A stretch of DNA of 64,000 nt from Amyloporia xantha (GCA_036971615.1 JAYKKR010000003.1:2108001-2172000), one strand, 5' to 3'. Counted from the first letter of the stretch, positions 44,517 through 56,245 are shown. The notes: generated from the sequence alone by a model not told the origin. Program-made: numbers and translations.

Positions 44517-47466
44517 ATGCCTGCCCGCAAGACCACCTCTAGAAACACCGCTCGTGCGGCAGCACAGCCTTCCGATGTTCCTGCTGCCCGTGAAGCGGTG
44601 CCTGCTCCCGCTCCCCCATTGCTGCTGTCCCTGTCCCTGCTCCTGCTCCCCGCTGCTGCTGTCCCCGCTCCTGCCGCTGATGCCCCGGGTCCCGAAATTT
44701 TTGATCTCGACGTTTCGTCCTCCGAAGATGAAGCCGGCCAGCAGCCTGCTCTGGGTCAGGCGAGCACGGGTTCCAAGTCGGCTGCACAAGACATCAATTT
44801 CTTCTTCAATCGTGCCCCGCAAGGCTCTAAGAGGAAGACGGTCTGTTTGGCTTGCAAGTAAGTCGGTTCATTATGCCCTTATTGTTGTGCTAACATATAT
44901 TCAGGCGCATCCAAGAGACAAAGCCCACGCACACAGTCAAAGCGTACTCGCCTATGACATCAACGAGTGTCCTTCGCCACCACCTGACCAATAGCCACTT
45001 CGTTGAATACGAAACGGCGTGTCGTACGAACGGATGGCTGACACTCCTCAACCGACTCAACCACAACACTGAGGCGGCACCCGATCCTTGCCCTCGCACT
45101 CGTTTCTCTGACGAGGAGTTTATGAAGGCCATAATCAAGTTCATCTGCGCGGATGACCAGGTTTGTGCCAATTTGTTCTATCAATGTAGTCCACGTGATC
45201 TGATTATTTCCTCGTAGTCAATTAATGTCGTCGACTGTCCCGAGTTCAGACAGCTCCTCCTGCTCTTGCGTGAGGACCTCGATGATGGTGACATCCCTCA
45301 TCGTACAAAGACGCGCGCAGCAATTATGAATGCTTGGCTGGATTATAATCGTGTCTTGACTAAGGAGTTCGATGTAAGCGATATTTAAATGTTCTCACAA
45401 AGTGCTGATCAAACTGATACTTGATGCAACAGCACGCTGCGGGAAAGGTAGCCTTTACTGTGGATGTGTGGGACTCGTGGATGAGGCGCGCCTATATGGG
45501 TGTGACAGCGCATTGGGTTAGTGAAAACAAGGAGACTGGCGCCCTGCAGGACAAGGCTGCGCTCATTGGGTTTCACCGTCTCTATGGTGCCCACGATGGC
45601 GCGAACCTTTCCAAAGTTCTCATCGAAGTCCTCGACAGGGTTAAAGTTGCCGAGAAGGTACGTAAACCCCTTTTCAGCCCTACACCGAGCTCAACCTGTC
45701 GTCCGAAGTCTGGCAACATTACGCTCGACAACGCCTCGTCCAATACTACCATGTTGCATGAACTCGAGAAGGTCCTCAAGGACCGTGGTGTCTCTTGGGA
45801 TGCTGCGGAGGCCGTGATTCACTGTCTTTCCCATAACATCAATCTCAGCTCGCAACGTGTGATCAAGAGTTTCATGACCATGGACGAGGCCAACGCCAGT
45901 GGCAGTGATGACGATGAGAGCAATGAGGACGAGGACGAAGATGAAGACGAGGACAGCACTGACGAAGACAACGTTGCCGGGTTCTCAGACAGACGGGCCC
46001 CACGTCGTAACCCTCTCGTCATCGCACGCAAGATTGTGCGCGTGCTTCGCGCGTCTCCGGGTCGGCGAGACAAATTCGACCTTATCATGCGTCGGTCGGT
46101 GGAGGACGGCAAGATCGAGAAGGTCCTCCAGCCGTTATTAGATGTCCGTACTCGGTGGGACTCGACCTACCTAATGTTGAACAGGCTCCGTCTCCTTCGC
46201 GCTGTAAGCTTCCGTTTCCGTCATATATTTCTAATCGCTCACCTGGTTTCTCGTAGGCTATCGAGCAAATCTGTAAGGAGCTTCCCGAGCTCCAGAAGTA
46301 TCAACTTACGGATGCCCAGTGGGAGGTTCTCGCCGACTGTGAGATGGCACTCAAGGGACGCTGCTCTTAATCTTCACTATCTCGTCATGTGTAGCTTATC
46401 ACACTGCTTCATATCAATTACATAGGTTCCGCAGCTCGTTCAGCATATCCTCAGTACGGACAAGATGCCGGTCCTATCCGCATCTATCCCTGTTTATGAG
46501 ATGATGATGACACGATGGGAGATATTGCGGGACAAGAACCCCGCATGGCCCGTCACATTCAGGAAGGGCTCAACGTTGCTCAGAAATACTATACCAAGAT
46601 GGATGACACGCCGGCTTATGTCCTCTCAATGTGTAAGTACTTCAGATTCTCGTAACACTGATATCATTTAACTTCGGGAGTACAGTCACAAACCCGGCCG
46701 TGCGGCTCACATGGATCAATGACCATTGGGACGAGGACTATCGCCGCATGGCTGTCGAGATGATCAAGGAGAAGGTATGACATGTGATCAAATACGAATT
46801 GATATATGCTGACATGCTCTTCAGATGCACCAGTTGCGTCAGGATGCTCACGGACACGAGTCAGTGGCGTCTGGGTTGGAAGCACCTGGACATCGTCGGC
46901 GTGTTGCGTTCAACTTAGGTGCCATCGATGCACTTGCAGCCCAGTACGGCTTGGAGGACATGTCTTTCAGCTCTGCGAGCGAAGGAGATCAAAGCGTCGA
47001 CGAAGAGTTTGGTACTTACATGGCGCAGCCTCTGTCCTCCGCCACTGTCAATATCACCAAATGGTGGGAGGTATGCAGATCCTCTGGTGTGAGTTATTGA
47101 GTATGCTGATCAGTACGTTTCACAGATGAACAGAGAGACTTATCCGACCATCTTTCGCATCGCTGTGGACTACATCTCCGTCCAGGCCACCTCTGTGCCT
47201 GCCGAACGAGTATTTTCATCTGCGGCAGAGACCGACACTCGCCGTCGCAACCGCATCTCCCTCATCTCTTCGAAGCCCTCCAAATGCTCAAGTACAGTTT
47301 TAAGGCGGATCGCTTGAACTTTACCGAGGGCTGGGAGACCTCGGTTCGAATGCTGGAGGAACATTTGCCGCAAGGAGATAGCCTCTCGGTCCTTGCTGCT
47401 CGGGGAGAGGGTGCGCGTGATGCCATGTTTGAGGCCATCGATGACGACATTAGTGGCGATGAGTAG
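44517..47466 (+). CDS. hAT-family transposase
   Basis: A multi-exon transposase starting MPARKTTSRNTARAAAQPSD at 44517. A hydrophobic/Ala-Pro-rich N-terminal stretch and acidic patch lead to a BED-type zinc finger (CLACK before the first intron; LRHHLTNSHF after it, about 44980-45005). The RNase H-like core has D in FTVDVWDSW (about 45457), D in NITLDNASSNTT (about 45725), the hAT CxxH motif in HCLSHNINL, and an acidic loop at about 45900-45975. A C-terminal dimerisation region holds WWE then YPTIFRIAVDYISVQ and the catalytic Glu in SVPAERVFSSA (about 47195-47225). It ends AIDDDISGDE at 47466. Introns are needed near 44858, 45160-45216, 45373-45430, 45656-45710, 46203-46257, 46355-46425, 46632-46684, 46775-46825 and 47071-47125; a frame change near 46560-46600 and another near 47265 could be introns or lesions. 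Terminal inverted repeats were not found. Confidence 0.8.
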
Positions 47467-47834
47467 GCCGAGGTCGAGTAAATTGTTGTCTTATGATGAT
47501 TTCTACCATGTTCGTCTCCTCGTGCTGTCGATATCCGCTTATCGCAATTGTCTTTACATCCTGTAACATTACTTGTGTCAATGAATGTCCGCATTCTGTG
47601 TGTAATTGTGCCCGCAGCCCAACGCATATTTCAGTTGTTGTAAACAGTCAAAGCGGAACTAATGTATAGTTCTTCACGATTTCCGATTCGTCTGTGTTAT
47701 AATTACCGTGTGAATTCCACCCTGAATGCGTCCTGTTCCAACCGTGCGTGAACACCGCTCGTTTGGTTTTTGTACATACTGTTCTCCCAGAGTTCAAGGT
47801 TGTCCCCCCCCCTTCGTCCCTTCCGTTATACATC
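47467..47834. other. intergenic between transposase and kinase
   Basis: 368 bp with the transposase 3' side and presumed kinase promoter. No gene seen. Confidence 0.5.
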
Positions 47835-48957
47835 ATGTCCTCTCCTCCTGCCATTTTTGACGTCAGATACAGACTCAAAAAGAAGATTGGTTCTGGTTCT
47901 TTCGGTAATGCGCATATACTACTTCGGTCATTCCAGTGAGATGTCAAACTGACGTCGGCTTCTCACAGGTACTGTATACATTGCCACCGACATCTTAACT
48001 GGTGTTGATGTTGCAATCAAGCTTGAGAATGTCTCCTCTACGTATCCTCAATTAGAACAGGAATGGGAAGTATACCAGACACTGTCCGGCACTCCAGGCG
48101 TACCCGAGTTCACTGGTTAGGATACGGAAATGGTTACGACGCTATGGTCCTCGACCTCTTAGGGCCATCTCTGGAGACTCTCTTCAAGCGCTGCGGGCAG
48201 AAGTTCACGTTGAGGACCGTACTGATCTTGGGTGATCAAATGGTCTGTATATGTTCGGTTGTCCTGGAATGCGACTTACAATGCTATGCCATAGATTTCA
48301 CGCATTGAAAGCCTTCATGCTCATCATATCGTCCACCGTGATATCAAACCAGCCAACTTTCTACTCGGATCTGAGAACGATCGTAGCCAAATCTACATCA
48401 TCGATTTTGGTCTTGCGGAGCTCTATCGAGACCCAGTGACACACGCGCATATACCATACAAAGAGGGGATGGAGCTTCTGGGAACCACTCGCTATGCATC
48501 TGTCAATACTCACCTGGGTGTCCAGCAATCGCGTCGTGATGACATAGAGTCCGTCATCTATATCCTGATATACTTCCTCCGTGGCTCTCTCCCTTGGCAA
48601 GGATTGGAGTCCATGCCGGGAGCTGCAGACTTGATCCTGAGGAAGAAAGTCGACACACCGCCCAATAACCTCTGTCATGGTCTTCCGTCTGCCTTTGGTG
48701 CCATGCTGCAGCACATCCGGAACTTGCAATTCGATGAGACGCCCGACTACTCCTATCTCCGTGGGCTTTTGCGACAGGCTGCAGACCGTGAGGGCATCTC
48801 TTACGGCGATGGTCTGGTCTGGACCACACCAGGTAATCGCGATTCGCCCCCATCTATGCCCAGTGCGGCTGCTACTGCAGGGAGGAAAGGTCGAAAGAGA
48901 CGCAACGTCATGCCGTCCGATCGAATGTACGTCTTTTCTTCTGTGTTCCCTACGTAA
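47835..48957 (+). CDS. casein kinase 1-like protein kinase
   Basis: Starts MSSPPAIFDVRYRLKKKIGS at 47835. The Gly loop GSGSFG is joined to TVYIATDILTG across the intron 47905-47968. The rest of the catalytic core follows: VDVAIKLENV (Lys), QEWEVYQTLSGTPGVP, MVLDLLGPSLETLFKRC, HHIVHRDIKPANFLLG, IYIIDFGLAELYRD, and the CK1-type activation segment LLGTTRYASVNTHLG followed by QSRRDDIESVIYILIYFLRG. The CK1 SIN/ITD-type signatures and all catalytic residues are present. The C-terminus is short and basic (AGRKGRKRRNV), possibly a nuclear signal; a last intron from 48927 may extend it to about 49055. It sits 370 bp behind a hAT transposase in the same orientation, inside a block flanked by matching hairpin arrays, so it may be cargo of that element or of a larger composite. 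Confidence 0.85.
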
Positions 48958-49932
48958 GCATTGACAGTTCCCCAGCTTGCGTTCACATGGTCTATGCCCG
49001 GGTGGTGGCGTCGCTGCAGGTTCTCGTAGCCCTCGTCGCTGAAGATCATACCTAGCCTGCGCGCACGTCCTGCGCCCTTATGGCGACAACTGTCGTTTAC
49101 GTGCAAATATTGACTTGTCACATATGCTTTCGTTCTTTCTTCCATCATGGACTCACACCATACATTCCTTTTTATTATCAAACTCTTGCAGTTGTTACTA
49201 CTTGTGAACGGTACTGGGTGGCATAGTGTCGTTGTACTAGATAGCTGTATGTCTGTTGTAGCGAAGTTTGCCATCTCTTTGCAATACCATGATCTATGTC
49301 TTTTCGAAACGACGCTCAATGTTATTTTCTGTCTCGAACACCTCTCCTCGACATCCGTGTTTCAGTCACGCGGTCATGAGATTATCTGAAAGAGGGAATT
49401 GATTTGTCAGCAAGGACTGTCGCATAATGATCCTGAACGTTCAACTTCATTGTTAAGCGTGCACAGATCTTCTCTTTCTTGCAGCTTCCTGCTCTAATAG
49501 TCGCGCCGTGACATCTGTGATCTCTCAGGTGAGTCAATGTCTATTCGTTTCCTTTATTTCAGACACTCTGGATCGACTTTGAGTCATCCAGCAGTGCTGG
49601 CTATTGTTCGCAACGACTCTGAGTCCTGCGCATGATAGGCCTACACCAGCCCAACTTTGAGTTCGCTGGTGTATTGATGTTCATTTCCAACATTTTTCTC
49701 ATACTACAGGGCACCGCTTTGTCTCAGCATATTACTCTCCCAACGCGTCTACGCCCAGCGTGGCTAATTATTGAGTTCTTTTCCCGGCCTCTCTAAGGCC
49801 AAGCTACGCTTCTTCAAAAATCATTTGGTGGAGGGGATACAAGTTTAACGAGCAAGTAATTTAGCTGTGTAGTCTCACAATGTTGCTGATACTGACATTG
49901 ACTTGACAAAGGGCTTCTAGTCTGGATTCATA
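48958..49932. other. non-coding with right hairpin array
   Basis: No gene is seen apart from a possible last kinase exon to about 49055. It contains the second set of common-core hairpins (49568-49671) and the promoter side of the following gene. Confidence 0.5.
49568..49671. repeat. right array of common-core hairpins
   Basis: Three units: 49568-49591 (CTGGA-TC-GACTTTGAGTC-A-TCCAG), 49609-49630 (CGCA-AC-GACTCTGAGTC-C-TGCG) and 49644-49671 (CACCAGC-CC-AACTTTGAGTT-C-GCTGGTG). Core and spacing match the left array at 41416-41745, while the outer stems are different and self-complementary. Confidence 0.75.
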
Positions 49933-52066
49933 ATGGACTCCGACGAACCTCGCGATCGAGATGCATGGTATTCCAGGATTAAAATAGACAAGGGTGGTGA
50001 GTATGGATTAACTCAGTACAAATCCATGCTGCGGCTTACTGTCTCGTATAGCTAAAATCACATACAAGGACGGTCTAGTCGCAGCCGCAACCTCTGACGA
50101 CAAGTGGATTATCACCTCTCCAAATGCAGATTGGATACCTCAGCCCGTTATTGGCCCTGTAGAGGTCTATCAACGAGCCGATGGTAGATTCGGACCAGAA
50201 GATCCTATAGTGTGGCCACAAGCGTATTGCCCTCGGTTCGAACACTTTGCGCTCTTTCTACGCCGACCTGAAGACCCGAAGGATCCCAGGCAACCCATTT
50301 GGCACGTTCCCACCATTTCAGACTTTGTTCCCTTGGAAGGCACGATAGTCCGTGTCCTGGGCACATTAGCACAAAGTCGCCAGGATGACCTCCGAAAGCT
50401 GGTAGACAATCTTTCGACTAGGGCCACGCAGTATAACAACACAGTTCGCACCATCGAAGGAACGCGTTTGCAATACTGCCAGGTCGCTATGGTGCGGGCG
50501 TACCATCGACTTAGTTATCCCTCCACATTCAGAGACATTGTTCGACAAGTAGTCCAAGTCCAGCGTTACTGGTTAGAATGCACAGCTTGGCTCGACTGGG
50601 CAGAAGAAGTGTACAAAGACATCTACACCATTCCGAAGGATCTACCTCCTGTTCGCAAGCAGTATATGGGCACGTATACTACCAATCCCGAAGTCGTGCA
50701 GAAGTTCATAAGTGCGGGCATACCGGTGTGGCTGATGAGGACAGAAGTAGAGATCACAGCCGACATCGCAGTCAAGGAAATACTCGGGTCGCTCGACTTC
50801 CCGCAGGACATACCAGAAGGCAGCGGCCAGTTTCCACAGGAACCTGTCTATGTCGGCATTGCTGGTAATCGACATCTGGAAGCAATTTTTCACGGTGGAT
50901 ATACCTATCTTGATGTGGAACGCACACCTCATCCGGATTACAACAAGCTTGTTTTGAAACAGTCCGTCAGGCTTGCACTCGACGAGAAGACCTTCAAGAC
51001 GCATCGTAAGAATGGCAATGTTGTAGCGTCCTTGGTTCCCACAGCAGCAGGAAGCGAGCGCAATTTGTTACGATATGCTCCATGTAAGCTGTCACATATT
51101 GTCCAGCTTCAGTAGACTAATAATTTCAATTAGATCCTCGGCCCAAATCCAAGCAGCCCAAGTCGCGTGGCCGAGACAAATTCAAGGACATTCCACATCC
51201 TTGGATGCCTGCTCCAATTAAAGTCTGGTCCGATGCACTGGCCGCAGTTGACCGTTCTGGCACCCCTATCAACAAATGGAACTACTACGTGCCCGAACCT
51301 GGCTTGTTCATGGGAACAAAAGACGAAGAGCGTCAGAATCGGTATCTCACGACCTGGCTGCGCGCGCCAGTCCTGGTACTACACGCTCTATGAGTCGCCG
51401 GTTGAGTTGGTACAAATACCTCCCCAGTGGTGGCGTGATTTCCTCAACAGCGGCTCTGGCATGATACAGGTCTCGGCCAGCGATACGAAGACCGCAGCTC
51501 GCAAGAAGGATGCCATGGCTTTATTCGGACGCATTTTCATGGATGTCGAGCTCAATCCCGACTTTCGTGGTGAAATACCCAAGTTCTTCCGTAGAAATAT
51601 CACACTGCCCGATCTCCGTGCCAGTCGTGAACTCATGTGGGAGCTCTTCGAGATAGGATTCCGCTTCGAGCTGTGGGCGTTGGACAATTACTTTGTGCCA
51701 TCAGTCACTCCACTTGCGAGGCATTTGCGGGATCGGGATTTCACGCGTGAACACCTTCTCACGAGAGTATTTGACCATCAATATCATTCCATGCTCGTAC
51801 TTCGGCTTCCAGGGTCGCACACCGATTTTGCAACGGAGCGTATTCGCGATCGACTAGCAAATCTCGAAGCCTTTCGCACGGTTGTATGCAGATGGCCACA
51901 TGTACCGGATGATATTCGCAACGGAGTCTTTGCATCTACGTGTACAGATGTGTTGTTGCACGACAGGGAAAAGAAGCTCGTACAGTTCTACGTACAATCT
52001 TTCTACGACGTGGCTGGTCGTGCTCCTCTTGTCCCGCACGTATTTCCCCTTGTAGAACCTGCTTGA
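49933..52066 (+). pseudogene. lineage-restricted hypothetical protein, frameshifted
   Basis: Starts MDSDEPRDRDAWYSRIKIDK; introns at 49998-50050 and 51085-51133 keep the frame. The product would be about 670 residues. It includes VYQRADGRFGPEDPIVWPQA, a helical region with TWLDWAEEVYKDIY-like residues, the segment ISAGIPVWLMRTEVEI, a Lys-rich PYPRPKSKQPKSRGRDKFKD, KWNYYVPEPGLFMG and a C-terminal half ending HVFPLVEPA. Large proteins with an IPVWL-type segment of this kind recur in agaricomycete genomes, but I know of no function. In the run CTGCGCGCGCC (about 51360) the frame jumps from TTWLRA to RQSWYYTLYESPVEL: one CG pair appears to be lost. Otherwise the gene is open, so it is a very young pseudogene or a sequencing error. 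Confidence 0.6.
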
Positions 52067-52335
52067 TCTTGTCATGTAATGTCGTTAGCTTTACGTAGGT
52101 GTCTTGTGCAATGTGAAACACATAGTTTTACACTACAGCAATCTGTTTGTTGTTCATTTTGACAGTTATAAGCTTATTGAATCTACTGAATCTGACTGTT
52201 GGTTTCTGATGCGATGGTAAGTCTTCAATCTACATACAGCAGTCCTGCCACTGATATCTTTCCTTTCCTGAAGAAATACTTGCCAATCAGTGATTAATCC
52301 TTTCTCGCGACTTCTGACATCTCGAATAGAGATGC
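52067..52335. other. intergenic up to the LTR
   Basis: AT-rich 3' flank of the hypothetical gene. GATGC at 52331-52335 would be one copy of the target duplication of the next element; the partner lies outside the window. Confidence 0.5.
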
Positions 52336-53089
52336 TGTAAGGCTTGGTGCTCCTCCCGCTGTGCGATAAGCACACCTGGAAGGAACAGATCAATGAGTCG
52401 AAGGGGAAGGGGAGTGAAGATGTTCGCAGCGTCTGGCACGGAGGATGAGCAAGAGAGAAAAGAATTGATTGAGCTAGAGACTCGTAGGTATATGGGGGAC
52501 GCTCTATGTGTGCTATCCCAGTTAAGTCGCAGTCGCAGTCCTAAGTACGCAGTAGATATCCCGAATCGCAGTAAAATGGGTCAAGCCACTTGCTCGCCCT
52601 CTCGTAGAAGTAAAACGCAGTGTAGCTCCGCTGAGCAAGAAAACCCGGTCGCGTGAAAGTCAAAGTCCCAGTCGCAGCTCGTACCAGATCGTAGATCCCC
52701 CTTCCGCCTCGTCCCCCTTCCTCCTATATACCTCGTCCCGCGTGCGCTGCCACGTCACTCTCCCTCCCGCTTCCTCCCGCTACCTCCCGCTGCCTCCCCT
52801 CCGACTCTTCCCCTGACTCACTTATCCTCCTTCCGCGCGCTCTTCCCTCCCTTCGCCTCATTCGCCATGTCTGAGCCCGCCGAACCCACCGACCCCATCG
52901 GTTCCCTCCACGTCCGCCGCTACCTCCTCCTCGTAGACGTGCTTCGCGCTGAATGCGTTGTTGAGCCTTCATTCCGCCCTTCCGATCCGGCTGCTTGGCT
53001 TGCCTGGGCCCACGGAGTGCGCTGGCTGCTGGTCTGTCCACCTTCTCCTTTACTTCTCTTTCCTTCCCCTCACGTCCCGTCCCGCAGCG
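52336..53089 (-). repeat. 3' LTR (visible shared part)
   Basis: Matches 63247-64000 over the full 754 bp that can be compared. The LTR may extend further right, since the comparison is ended by the window edge. It contains the start and first exon of antisense gene 1. Confidence 0.88.
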
Positions 53090-53660
53090 CCTCACCTATG
53101 AGGCTCGAGCCCAAGCCATAGCCGCGGGGAACCTCACGCTCCCTCCGCTCACTGCCTTCGTTACCCTCCGCGAGCTCGTCCACTACATCGACTCGATCTT
53201 CCGCTCCTCCCTGAGCCATCGCGGTGCAGTCCCTTATCCTGGGATCGCCTGGAGCCCCGACGAGGTCCGCTCTAATGCGCAGCGGGACGAAGCTGGCACT
53301 CCGCCTCCCCTCCCGTTGTACACGGAAGAAGCCTTCTGGACCCCTCCCCGCGTCACCGAGGAACGTACCGATGAGGCTTTGGAACGGCTCGAACTTATCG
53401 CCCGCCAGTTCTCGGACACTCTGGACCGTATGCGTCCCTATCCGCGGGCTTTCGAAGACTTAGAGCACTCGATCCGTGTCGCCGCTCATGCTCTGGGAGG
53501 AAGGGGAGGACGTCGGGAGGAGGTCCCTCGCGGGCCCGTACCCCTGCGGAGGAGGATTTCCGTTACCACCGGGAGACTATTTATCGTCCCCCGCGCCACC
53601 GCTCGTTCTCTGACATCGGCGGGGAAGGGCCCGACGCTCCCATCGACTTGTCGACCGTAG
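52867..53660 (+). CDS. antisense gene 1 of the retroelement
   Basis: Plus-strand gene starting in the LTR: MSEPAEPTDPIGSLHVRRYL at 52867, first exon ending DPAAWLAWAHGVRWLL. An intron 53033-53087 (GTCTGT to CCGCAG) leads to RLTYEARAQAIAAGNLTLPP, LRELVHYIDSIFRSSLSHRG, and a helical RTDEALERLELIARQFSDTL. The product ends in a basic tail at 53660, about 245 residues. No known domain is seen. The splice sites, codon-consistent frame and the shared layout with two neighbours argue that it is real. It runs opposite to gag-pol. Confidence 0.55.
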
Positions 53661-54156
53661 ATTAACGTTCAGTCCTGTAGTCGTTCCATTCGAATGCCAT
53701 GCTCCGTCTTGTAGCTGTTCCGTTCGAATGCGATGCTTGCTTCCGCCGAGCTCCCTTGTCCCGCGTGATCACCTCTCCTTCGTTCCGCTGTCTCGTCCTG
53801 CCCTACCGTCCGTTCATAGGGTAGCGCGTACCCATTCCTTACACCCCCTACCCACTTAAATTCCGACCGTCCTCGGTCGGTCCGCCGTCCTAATCCCCGA
53901 GCAAATCCCCGAGCCTTCAGGCCGTCCGATCATCGCAGATGCACGCGATCGGGCCGCGATCGCGTTAAGATCGATAGCGCTGGGGCACGCGCCCACCTCG
54001 AGGCGCCCTTGCCGCGCATCCCGCTCGTCCCGCAGAGGTCGCCAAACGAGGAGCACGGCACCCGCGTCCTCATTCCCAACATCCCCTCCTTCCCTCCGAC
54101 TTCGCCCACTTCCTCCCCAGCTCTCTTCCCCACCTCCACTCGCTCCCTCCACCACC
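53661..54156. other. spacer between antisense genes 1 and 2
   Basis: Pyrimidine-rich on the plus strand, no gene recognised; the last 100 bp resembles the pyrimidine-rich leaders in front of genes 1 and 3. Confidence 0.4.
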
Positions 54157-55925
54157 ATGCCTGTCGACCTCACTACGCCCCCGTCCGCCCGCCGCGCCAT
54201 CCCCATCATCGAACAGCAACTCGACACGCTACGGGGCGCGGAACCAGAGCTCGGCGACGACCCCTCGCCGCGGGACCTCCAGGAGTGGCTTCGATGGGTG
54301 AACTCGGTGGGCCAGGCCTGGGTGAGTGTCCCGTTCGCGATTCCCTGCGCGCCGTCGCTTCCTAACTGTAAACATCCCTGCTAGGTGGCGCTAGCGGCGG
54401 CCCATGCGGTGGCCAGCCACGAAACGACGCCGCGCAGCGCCCCGCTATGGAGCTACAAACCTGGCTCGCGACCACGCGCGGCCGCCTCATGGCCTACCGC
54501 GACGAGTTTCCTGTCGCGGATCGGTACTACGACACCCTCTTGCAGCGCCTCTCCCCGCCCACAACGCCACCTTCCTCGCCGGCACGCAAAATTTTACCTG
54601 GAATCGCCACGCCCGCACCCTCCACAACCTCTGGCCCCCGGCTCCATTCCCTCCTACCGACGCCGATACGTCCGCCTCGGGCTCCCGCTACACCTCCCCG
54701 TCAGAAACGGACGAAGTAAGTCGCAACGCCTCTTCAGGCGGAAGCGTGCCGCTAACGCCGTCGACCGTGGAGTTGGAGGAAGACGAGGGGAGGACGGCGT
54801 AGATCCCTCGTCCGACCTTGTCCCGCCGTCCCCGCCGCCTCCGCGCACCGTGGGTGGGAGGAAGCGACAGACGAAAGGTAGAACGGCCGCCCCGAAACCT
54901 CCCAAGGCCCCCGCCTTTCTATCAAGGTTCCCCCTCGTCTCGCCACCGCCGCCAACGCCAAAAGAGCCTCGCTGATCGCCCGAACCGCGATCGGCGAGGT
55001 CCCATCGTATACCTCAACCACCCCCCGTGTGCGTACTGCACCAAGAAGGGGTATCGCTGCGCGGGAGACGGCACTCGCCGCCATGTTTGCGAGTCGTGCA
55101 TGATCGCGCGGGCGAAGTGCACCATCCGCGACGATCCCCCGCCAATCGTAAGTCCTTCCCCCGCTCTTCCTCCCGCAGGTACGTTTCATTCCACTTCCCC
55201 AGAGCACCTCGAGTTCGTCGGCCCGCAGTCTGACGAGGACGACGACGAGCCGCCATACCCTCCGGAATTCCCGCTCACCAACCGCACCCGTCCCGTCGTC
55301 CTCATCCCGCCCCGTCCGCGCGCTACCACCATCCGTCCACCCATCACGTCCCCTGCCCCTGCACCCGCTACGCCCTCTCCCCGGCCATCCGCACCCCTCG
55401 GCCCGCTGAGGAACCTCTGTTCCTACCCATGACGCCCGAGCACCCGGATGCCTTCCCATGGGAACCCTCCAGCCTCCTTCCGGCCTTCTCTCCCCTTCCC
55501 CTTCGGTCTCCCCCCGCCCTCATTCGTCGCCCCCGCAATCTCGACCTCTTGGACGTCGCCGCGGATCCCCATGCGAGCCGCAGACCGAGCTCGAGATGTG
55601 GCTCGTCGCTCGATTAGCGGCGACCACCGACTTCCTCTTTCAGATGGCCGATCGAGCGCGGGACCTCGGGTACGCAGAGCAGTTCGGAATTCCCGACTAC
55701 CCCGACCATACGCCCGCCCCCGTTCGCTCCGACAGCCCCGCCCCCGACTTCATCGAAGGCTCGTCCAGCGGCCCCGCTCCCAACCCCGCTCCCGACAGCG
55801 ACGACGCCGTCGCTGAGCTGCTTGCCGCTGAGCTCGAGTCCCCAACGCTTCCGCCGCTGTCGCCCACCGACGAGGACATGTTGGACCTCACTGGGGCGTC
55901 CAAAGGGAAAGGCCGCGAGACGTAG
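54157..55925 (+). CDS. antisense gene 2 with Zn2Cys6-spaced cluster
   Basis: Starts MPVDLTTPPSARRAIPIIEQ at 54157; the first exon ends DLQEWLRWVNSVGQAW, and an intron 54319-54384 (GTGAGT to TGCTAG) follows. Later coding pieces change frame through GC-rich introns I could not fix. They include ELQTWLATTRGRLMAYRDEF (about 54447), a cysteine cluster CAYCTKKGYRC then CESCMIARAKC (55028-55120) with the spacing C-x2-C-x6-C-x9-C-x2-C-x6-C of fungal Zn(II)2Cys6 DNA-binding domains, an acidic stretch PQSDEDDDEPPYPPE, and a final exon with LEMWLVARLAATTDFLFQMA ending GASKGKGRET at 55925. A regulator-like DNA-binding role is inferred only from cysteine spacing. Frame changes could also mean decay. Confidence 0.5.
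55028..55120 (+). other. Zn2Cys6-like cysteine cluster
   Basis: Six cysteines in C-x2-C-x6-C-x9-C-x2-C-x6-C with basic residues between the second and third Cys (TKKGYR), the pattern of the fungal binuclear zinc cluster. The usual Pro in the long loop is not present. Confidence 0.6.
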
Positions 55926-56245
55926 CGCGGGACTCCCCCCTTGATTCGCGTAGTGTACGAAATGTACCAATATTCTTGTGGTTGAAGTAGCGTTTGGTCT
56001 CCCTTTGTACCGTAGTCCTTGTATGTACGCGCCGCCGCCCGCCGTTGATCGGCTAAAATCAATGCAAGTCAGTTCCTCGTTCCACAGCTTCCTTCCGTCC
56101 CGTGTGCCCCTGCCGCGTGCCTCCGCGCGTTCTGCGTAGAAGCCGCCTCGCGGCAAGCGCGTGTTGCGCCCTCGTATAACTACCGCCGCCCGTCGCCAAA
56201 TTCCACGAGTTCTCCACCTCACCCCTTGACCTCCCGCCCAGTCTC
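55926..56245. other. spacer between antisense genes 2 and 3
   Basis: No gene recognised. Contains the 3' side of gene 2 and a pyrimidine-rich leader before gene 3. Confidence 0.4.
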
